Shown one piece after another: positions 57,501-64,000 of a DNA stretch of 64,000 nucleotides. The notes under the pieces are model-generated. The model was not told the origin of the DNA and searched no databases. It saw only the letters and a program-made list of their open reading frames with translations. The position numbers and the translations under genes are program-made. Numbering within the stretch: position 1 is the first letter of the stretch; each line of letters opens with the position of its first letter. The stretch spans positions 19,601,202 to 19,665,201 of the forward strand of contig NC_091156.1 of NCBI RefSeq assembly GCF_040958095.1. The letters are read 5' to 3'. The DNA is from Procambarus clarkii (Eukaryota; Arthropoda; Malacostraca; Decapoda; Cambaridae).

Positions 57501-58280
57501 GACGGTAGTAAAGCAGTAAGTGTTATACCATTCAGAAATGCGGAATTTGAAGAGCATGTGTAAATTTTCAGGGATATTAATTATTTTTTTTCCAAAGCTT
57601 AGGGGTTTGACATTATTGATAGTGTATGAACTGAATATGGCAAAATGATCACTAACTAACTCATGAACAATTGATCCTCCGACAGCATTATCAATGAGGC
57701 CGTGACCAATGACATAATCAAGCCTGCCACCCCTGAGGTGTGTGACGTTAGAGGAGTCAAAGTTGAATACGGACATGTTATTATCTCTTAAGTATTTTAC
57801 AAAGACTCTGCCATTCCCGTTTGTTTTGGTGTCACCCAGGCTAGTGTGTCTAGCATTAAAATCACCCATTACAATGGTTTGAGAGCTGCTGGTAATTTTT
57901 GGGAGAGAAGCTTCCACCATTTGATCACACCTTACATATACATTAACTAAGTTAAGAAACCCGGTCGCTGTAGCAATCTGAAACTGCTGATAATATGAGT
58001 CGTCACTTTTGTGGTTTTTAACATGTTTACACACTAGGTTACTTTTAACATACGTCAAGATACCGACATCATGGGAACCAACATTTGAGAAAGCTACATA
58101 ACCTGAGAGTTTGGGTGGCGTTTTATTTTTTGTGTTTGCAGTGTATGGTTCCTGCAGGCACAATACATCAATGTTGTTGGCACCAGCGTACATCATTAGA
58201 TCAAACAGCCTCCTTCGCACGCTTCTCACATTCCACGTGAGAAATTTAAGAGTGAGTTGGTCGTGGGTAATGGTGTTCAT
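54579..58280 (-). pseudogene. LINE ORF2 (endonuclease-RT-RNase H), one nonsense codon
   Basis: 1234 codons starting MNTITHDQLTLKFLTWNVRS. The apurinic-type endonuclease (about residues 10-230) has LQEPY, GDFNARH and SDHFAIF. The reverse transcriptase follows, with the polymerase motif YADD near residue 660. RNase H has YTDGS (about 947), a conserved AELAAL, CDSKSAL, and WIPSH with a final Asp near 1055. A C-terminal CKLC...H...C motif lies at about 1180. An in-frame TAA at 56637-56639, just after FLPGRST, interrupts the reading frame; both sides are in the same frame, so this is a single base change and not a shift. A cut-short endonuclease protein of 547 residues could still be made. Confidence 0.88.
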
Positions 58281-60030
58281 AAACCTGACGAAGAGAAGTG
58301 TTTATAAGATTCACAAGTTGTAGACTATTGCTTACAAATGCCAATTGTTCATCGTCATTAATGGCAAAGAGTTCTTTCACCTGTTTCAAGCTCAGCTGGC
58401 TGCCTGTATTTTTCCTATCATTTACAATCATTTCATGTTCGTCAGGAATCGTAGACACACAAGCGGTATTGTTTTTAATGAGTTCTTGAGTGAATTTGTT
58501 AAATACATCTAAGATACACGGGTTTTCATATGTTTCACTCGACACAACGGTACTTACAGCACTGGAGGAGGCGTCAAGACTTGCTCGAGACGTGTCAAAA
58601 CTTACAGCACTGGAGAGGGGGTCAATACTTGCTGGAGACGGGTCAACACTTATAGCACTGGAAGGCATTTCACTAGAGACTCGGACGTTCGCTTCACTCC
58701 TCGGGCTGGCGAGATGATCGCTTGAACACTGACTCGGGTTGTCCATGGTGATCTTAGCATAAATGCTGTTGAGACCATTTTCAATCTTCGTGAGTGTTTC
58801 TTGGAGCTTATTGACGGTAATTTCTATTTTGTTCATGCGAGCTGGAAGTTCTAACACCTCTCTCTGCAGGCTGGCGTCAGGCTTCCCAGGTAGGCCAGGG
58901 AAGGTTGTCAGGCTGTTGGTGTCAGGAACGGTGGTGGGGTCATTCCGGGTGTGGGGGCGGGTAGGTGTAGTGGTGGGGCCACCCCGGGTGGGGGGGCTGA
59001 CTGGGGTGGTGGAGGGTTGCCCCACTGCGCTGTACGGGGGAGGCCGCCTGTCACAGTCCTTGTGCCAGGCGGTCACGCCCTCCCGCAAGCACCTGGAACA
59101 CTTGAGCTTGGTGGCTGAGGATGAGGTCTCATCGGTCCCAGGGGCGTGGTCTTTATTGGGGCAGTCTTTAGTGAGATGATTGTCTGCACAGAAGGCACAG
59201 GTGCCTGAAGATTGACAGTGTTTGGCTACGTGACCAAAGTGTTGACATTTAAAACACATGACAGCTGAGGACTCCCAGGGTGTTATGGGGCAGGCTGGCC
59301 GGTAGGGGCCTAGGAACGTGTGATGACTGGGGGGCGGTGTCTCATGTTTCCAGACGATGACAATCCTGTTGAGTGGCTTGCTTCCAGACATGATGCGTCT
59401 TGCACTGTGCACACCTGGTAGTTCTTTCGCATGGGAGGTGTCAAGGTCATGAGGGTAGGATGTGACAAGGTACTCTCTGTACCTCCTGGACCTCTCAGGA
59501 GAGTCTGCTTTACTGAATGTGATGCCACCCACTTGACCTTGGAGTAGGGCCGAGATGGTGACTTCATCGGACCTGGCTACATAGATGTAGGGCGAGGCGT
59601 GTCTAGGGATTATGAGGTCAATGGGGTCAGGAAAATAGCTAGGAAGGTCCCGTCTCATCCAGACGTACCTCTGGTCACTGGTAACTTGAGATGGAAATGC
59701 CAGCCTGGCATATTTATTACGGGGTGCTAGGGTGGGTCGTGGTGCCCCTCCCGTTGTGGGGGTGACATTGGTCGTCTTGACAGAATTATTACCTCCCCTT
59801 AAATTCTTCTCTTTACGTAAGGTCTTCCGGCTTTTGTATGCAGTAAAACCACCATCCGATGCTGCTTCATCACTTGAGCTGGTGTCCTCATACCCGGCTA
59901 TACTGGGATGGAGTGATTGGTCATGCTGTAAGTCATGCGGGGAGGTGGCTGAAGTGGACGCAACTGCGTCTGAAGCATTTTGGGAAGGGTCGCTGTGGGT
60001 GTCCCCAGAAGGCGGGAGGGAAGTGGCCAT
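58246..60030 (-). CDS. LINE ORF1, gag-like zinc-knuckle protein
   Basis: 594 residues from ATG at 60030 (an upstream TTG in frame is not needed). Acidic, Ser/Thr/Pro-rich N-terminus; then an RNA-binding-type middle region. Three zinc knuckles follow: CFKCQHFGHVAKHC (CX2CX4HX4C), CAFCADNHLTKDC, and CSRCLREGVTAWHKDC. The C-terminal part has short repeats around SSAVS/DPSPASID and a probable coiled coil (LQREVLELPARMNKIE). The order of knuckles is as in ORF1 of I and Jockey group LINEs, which binds the element RNA. The frame is open throughout. Its end overlaps the start of ORF2. Confidence 0.85.
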   Translation of the reverse strand: MATSLPPSGDTHSDPSQNASDAVASTSATSPHDLQHDQSLHPSIAGYEDTSSSDEAASDGGFTAYKSRKTLRKEKNLRGGNNSVKTTNVTPTTGGAPRPTLAPRNKYARLAFPSQVTSDQRYVWMRRDLPSYFPDPIDLIIPRHASPYIYVARSDEVTISALLQGQVGGITFSKADSPERSRRYREYLVTSYPHDLDTSHAKELPGVHSARRIMSGSKPLNRIVIVWKHETPPPSHHTFLGPYRPACPITPWESSAVMCFKCQHFGHVAKHCQSSGTCAFCADNHLTKDCPNKDHAPGTDETSSSATKLKCSRCLREGVTAWHKDCDRRPPPYSAVGQPSTTPVSPPTRGGPTTTPTRPHTRNDPTTVPDTNSLTTFPGLPGKPDASLQREVLELPARMNKIEITVNKLQETLTKIENGLNSIYAKITMDNPSQCSSDHLASPRSEANVRVSSEMPSSAISVDPSPASIDPLSSAVSFDTSRASLDASSSAVSTVVSSETYENPCILDVFNKFTQELIKNNTACVSTIPDEHEMIVNDRKNTGSQLSLKQVKELFAINDDEQLAFVSNSLQLVNLINTSLRQVYEHHYPRPTHS

Positions 60031-60821
60031 AGTTGCCAGAGTCACAACATGAAGTGACAATACACATCAGCTTCTACCACAGAGTAGCACTTCAGGCTAT
60101 GGCCTGGACCCAGAACAACAGCGGCTACTAATCATAGTGCAGAGACAAGATGAATAGTTCAGACACTTACAAGCGAACGCAGGTGTATACGCGGTCAGCT
60201 GGCAACACTGCTGAGGGTAGTGTGGCTCCGACCAGAGTGACAGGTGTAGAGAGTGCCACTCTGAAACCTGCTTTATCCACACACACACACACACACACTT
60301 AATAGTCCTCTACACTGTATGTAACACTGCACTGGTACCACCAATCACTGAGGCATCTGTATAGTGGTGTGCAAGTGGTCCGTTCGTGCCACCGTGTCCA
60401 GGCTGTACAGGGGAATTACAGCTTTAGGGAACGGGGCAATAGGGGCTAAAGTTCCAGCGCCCGGGGTACCACCTCAGGCGTCTGCCCACCAGGCGTGAGG
60501 TAAGGGGAAGCGGCCATGTCCCCACTGCCCAAGGCGCCACTTCAAATACATAGGTATTGTTTGTCCATATCTGATCAGATTGCACTGCTCACCACTTTGA
60601 AATCTAGGTGAAAGCTTCCAGGAGCTAGATGGTATATATCACTGTAAGGTTGCGAAAGCCTTAAGGCCGTCTGTACCCCTTTAGCAGTAAATCCATGTGG
60701 AGGGGTAGGCCTACACGTCTGGCCCACACCAGGGTAGCGACGACACTGTCCCCATCGCAATCCTCAACTTAAGGCAACAACTCTGACACACCCGTCCTCC
60801 AGTCTCGCTCAACAGTAACTG

Positions 60822-60833
60822 CAATCCGAAGTT
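60822..60833. repeat. target-site duplication, right copy
   Basis: The same CAATCCGAAGTT lies at the 5' side of the LINE and fixes its 5' end at about 60821. Confidence 0.8.
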
Positions 60834-61470
60834 AGGGCGGAACTTCGGCGTTAAACTCCACGTTAATCACACGCCATATTTTACACTTGACTTCAAGAAA
60901 GACTCCACGATAATGGCCTGGGGGGGGGGGGTGATTCTAAATGCTAATATTTTATAAAGCACTTTCCTTGCGCTTACACCGACTAACCTACGCCCGTTAC
61001 GTACCCCTAGACAATTCCCCCTACAAATTTAGGTGAGACTCGTCCAAAGCGTTTGGCATCTGACTTTGGACAGACAGACATTCAGTCTTAAAGGTATAGA
61101 TAAATAAGTCCTCACCTGCAAAGCGAATCAATGAGATGTTGCTCTTGATCTGTTAATTTACGATTTCATAGAGACGTCACTCACCTGGTACATACATTAC
61201 ATAAAACAACACTTGATAACTGATTTTGGTTACATAAGGTTAGAATAGGATTCTTCACAGAGTAGCGATGACGTAGGGGGTACATACGTCTCAGGCTTTA
61301 GACGTACATACGTCTAAGACTCAGCTCTACGACCCTACTCATGGTAGGGTCAAACACTACTCGCAAACTTTTTGTGACTAATATTTGTGAGAGGTACTAA
61401 AGTGTGAACCGTCTTGGGCACAGGCCCCAAGTGGGCCTTCTCATGACCACTTGGGGACTGTCAGTTCCAA
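60834..61470. other. flank of the I-like LINE
   Basis: Contains a G10 run at 60919 and a TACGTCTNAGNCT inverted pair at 61285-61315. No gene signs. Confidence 0.5.
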
Positions 61471-61640
61471 AGATCTCAGTATATAGGCAAGACAACAACG
61501 TCTCTTTCTAGGCGATTAACAATGCATAAACAACAGGGCTCCATCAAGGAGCATATAATCTCCTCACACAACCAGACCATCACCAGAGAAATCTTAACAA
61601 GCAACACAGAAATTATCGACTGGTACAACGATGAAGGCAC
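61470..61640 (+). pseudogene. Penelope-like GIY-YIG fragment
   Basis: Nearly identical to 335-480: YIGKTTTSLSRRLTMHKQQG, SIKEHIISSHNQTITREILT, SNTEIID. Ends abruptly at 61640. It lacks the stop and the Arg change of the copy at 300, so it is the better preserved one. Confidence 0.7.
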
Positions 61641-61866
61641 TAAGATTTTTGTCTTTCTCGTTCTTTCTTAGCCTCCTAAAATCATAGACATTTTCCTAAG
61701 TATTGAAGCCTGCTCCTAAACCTACTATCTTCTCAATGATTTTCATCTCTTCTGCTGCTCTGTTAGCAGAAGAGATGATGATGATACTTGGATGATATTT
61801 CCAACATAGATAGATATAGATACCAACACCTAGATGATATTTCCTTTACTAAACACCCGAAAAATG

Positions 61867-62492
61867 TTATGGACTTCTATCAGTAGTGTTTTGATATAAT
61901 TTACTGTTGGCTAACAGTTCTTTCCTAATTGCTTGTCTAATTTCTGCTTCTTGTTGGTCATTTCTAGTTTTGACTTCAAAACACACTTCCTTGATCGTCT
62001 CCTTCTCTTTTACAACTTGCTCATACGTTTCTTTAATTTCCTCTTTGTACTTTGCTAGTTCATTATTAACCTCATCTATGTGAGTTGTCAATGAAGTTTC
62101 TCTTTGCAAATCCTTGCCTAACTCTGTTAACCTTCAGTGTTCCATGGAGTTGTTCACCATATGAGTATTTTCTTGTTAATTTCGTCAAACTCACCACTCT
62201 TCACTTTCCATACCTCATTTTCTTTCACTGGTTCCTTGATTTGTTCTTTCTGTATCTTTACCTTGTCCGTCAATACGGTATTTATCTTTGCTGAAGAATA
62301 CTTCCTTTTAAAGTGCAAAACTCATTCCTGAGCGCTCCATTTTCTTGTTCTAATTCACGTACTTTTTGTTCATAATTCTTTAACATGTCTTCAATAATTT
62401 CTAACCAGTCAAGAAAACTTTCTTTTATTATATCTTATGGTGAGAATTTTTTAAACAATCATCTGTTGGTATGTTTACCTTCCCCGTGGTGG
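61867..62492 (-). pseudogene. degenerate LINE ORF1-like coiled-coil sequence
   Basis: Minus-strand reading from an ATG at 62492 (MAATTGKVNIPTDDCLKN), then several stops and shifts, a KVRELEQENGALRNEF stretch, and an open coiled-coil piece ETSLTTHIDEVNNELAKYKE ... KETIKEVCFEVKTRN at 62109-61867. Heptad-rich Glu/Lys composition with a short N-terminus is usual for CR1-type ORF1. It probably belongs to a separate copy from the one to its right. The family assignment is inference. Confidence 0.45.
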
Positions 62493-62754
62493 CGGCCATC
62501 TTTGTTATTGACGATCGTTTATTATGGAATATAAGCATTTCCAACTCGGAATTTTCACTCACTTTCACTTATTTCTTGTATCTTATTTACTTTTAAACTT
62601 CCTAATACTGTTATGTAACCTGTGACACCCCTTACAGCCCTCAACCTGTTCCCAATACTTAGGGAATTTGATATTCCTGGAGCCTGCTGCAGCGTGACTC
62701 TTGCCTCCTGGCGCTCTTGAACCGAGATATTTGAGAACTGAAAATTAGTACTCA

Positions 62755-64000
62755 CGTATTTGTATTCACCTATTTGTGTCTGCAGGATCGAGCATTGACT
62801 CTTGGATCCCGCCTTTCAAGCCATCGGTTGTTTAAATCAAACCTCAACATTTCAGCAATGACTCCAGTCCGATTACCCGAGCATACCTAGTTTAAAAATT
62901 ATGAATAGAATGTGCCTACACAACCTGCTTCTTCAGTGCATTCCATTTTTCCGCTACTCTCACGCTAAAAGAAAACTTCTGGAGCACCTTACCTTTTACT
63001 CCTGCCTGATGCTCCAACTTTTTTAACAGCCTTTTATGGGGTATTGTGTCAAAGGCTTTTTGTCAGTTCAGGAAAATACAGTCGGCCCACCCTTCTCTTT
63101 CCTGCCTAATTTTTGTTGCCTGTTCATAGAATTCTATTAAACCTGTGAGGCACGATTTACCATCCCTGAACCCATGTTGGTGGTGTGTTACAAAGTTATT
63201 TCCCTCCAGATGCTCTACGAGCCTTTTCCTCACGATCTTCTCCATCACCTTGCATGGTATACAAGTTAGGGAAACTGGCCTGTAGTTCAGTGCCTCTTGC
63301 CTGTCACCCTTCTTGTATATTGGGACTACGTTAGCTGTCTTCCAACTTTCTGGTAAGTCTCCTGTTTCCAGTGACCTGCTATACACCATAGAGTGTGGCA
63401 CACTTAGTGCTTCTGCACCTTCCTTTAGTATCCATGGTGAGATTCTGTCAGGCCTAAAAGCCTTTGTCACATCCAGCTCCAGCAGACACCTTTTGATCTC
63501 ATCACTGGTGAGGTCAAATTCCTCCAAGGTTGCTTGGTTTGCCGCCTCCTCATTTAGAGCAGGGGCTTCTCCTTGTTCTGTTGTGAAGACCTCCTGGAAT
63601 CTCTTGTTGAGTTCTTCACACACCACCTTGTCATTCTCTGTGTATCTGTTCTCCCCTTTTCTCAGTTTTATCAATTGTTCCTTCACTGCTGTTTTCCTCC
63701 TGATGAGGCTGTGGAGCAGTTTTGGTTGGGTCTTGGCTTTACTCGCTATGTCATTTTCAAACTGTCTCTGCTTCCCTCTTCACTCTGAGGTACTCATTTT
63801 TGGCCCTCTAGTATCTCTCCCTGCTCTCCGGTGTTCTGTTATTTCTGTAGTTTCTCCATGTTCTTTTATTCAGTTGCTTCGCTACCTTACATTCCTGGTT
63901 GAACCATGTGTTTTTCTGTTTTTCGTTTTTCTCCTTTTGGACGGGGATAAACCTGTCTGCAGCTTCCTGGCACTTCTGGGTGACAAAATCCATCATGTCC
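62755..64000 (-). pseudogene. CR1-like LINE with internal deletion, runs off the window
   Basis: From the right edge: MMDFVTQKCQEAADRFIPVQ (endonuclease-RT linker), a frameshift near 63800, then LTSDEIKRCLLELDVTKA, SPWILKEGAEALS, SLETGDLPESWKTANVVPIY, NYRPVSLTCIPCKVMEKI, QHGFRDGKSC and DCIFLN. After a stop at 63063 come QKAFDTIPHKR and HQAGVKGKVLQ, which join abruptly at about 62970 to the extreme C-terminal part (FSVRVAEKWNA) and a variant of the AATAGGTGAATAC tail at 62755. About 900 bases of reverse transcriptase are therefore missing. Confidence 0.8.

Larger units (their letters stand above)
54295..60821 (-). mobile_element. full-length I-like non-LTR retrotransposon
   Basis: A 6.5-kb LINE on the - strand. 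Its 3' end is an A-tail (T-run from 54295 on the + strand). Its 5' end is at about 60821. The flanks carry the same CAATCCGAAG(TT), so a 10-12 bp target-site duplication brackets it. It holds a 5' leader of about 790 bases, ORF1 (zinc knuckles), and ORF2 with endonuclease, reverse transcriptase and RNase H. ORF1 and ORF2 overlap by 35 bases. The RNase H places it in the I group rather than CR1 or RTE. Intact ends and only one inactivating change in ORF2 suggest a recent insertion. Confidence 0.9.

Overview
Animal (arthropod) genomic DNA, most likely from a decapod crustacean. This rests on split genes with GT-AG introns, long (AT)n tracts, TTAGG-type telomere-like repeats inside dispersed elements, several tRNA-derived SINE families, Penelope-like, CR1-like, RTE-like and I-like retroelements, and a great many minisatellites. 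Crayfish or lobster is my guess from general familiarity with such repeats; the exact species cannot be told from the sequence alone.

Two host genes can be supported. (1) Positions 7397-41186, + strand: the C-terminal three quarters of a nose-resistant-to-fluoxetine-6 (NRF-6) type membrane acyltransferase. Eleven exons (1346 nt, about 447 residues) have splice phases that all fit together and end at a stop codon at 41184-41186. The N-terminal exons must lie left of the window or were not recognised. (2) Positions 48473-53137, - strand: four coding exons (464 residues) of a secreted low-complexity protein with a signal peptide, a proline-rich KVNYAPPTPQPPP repeat block and Thr/Gln/Val/Tyr-rich repeats of 10 and 14 residues. 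I do not recognise the family; a cuticle or extracellular-matrix role is only inferred. The two genes converge.

Everything else is repeats. Positions 1-5100 hold Penelope-like remnants, (AT)n tracts, a 389-bp foldback element and a CR1-like fragment split by a probable solo LTR. The NRF-6 introns hold at least ten minisatellites (unit 10 to 48 bp), an RTE-like fragment (13488-15965), a long SINE palindrome (16296-16884), Penelope-like pieces (18389-19790), an I-like 3' end (25982-26665), a nearly intact CR1-like copy (about 28915-31980), a CR1-like 3' half (36325-37375) and a second 389-bp foldback element (40716-41104). Between and around the two genes are SINEs, more minisatellites and an RNase H fragment (49880-50490). 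Positions 54295-60821 are a full-length I-like LINE on the - strand with both ORFs, an A-tail and a 10-12 bp target-site duplication; its ORF2 is spoiled by a single in-frame stop. The right edge (61470-64000) has Penelope-like and CR1-like debris.

The most unusual signal is that several minisatellites have grown out of functional edges. The exon 3 donor junction is tandemly copied eight times, the exon 10 donor junction is echoed about 17 times, a decamer array runs up to the exon 1 acceptor, and a 31-bp array has grown out of a transposon's terminal inverted repeat.
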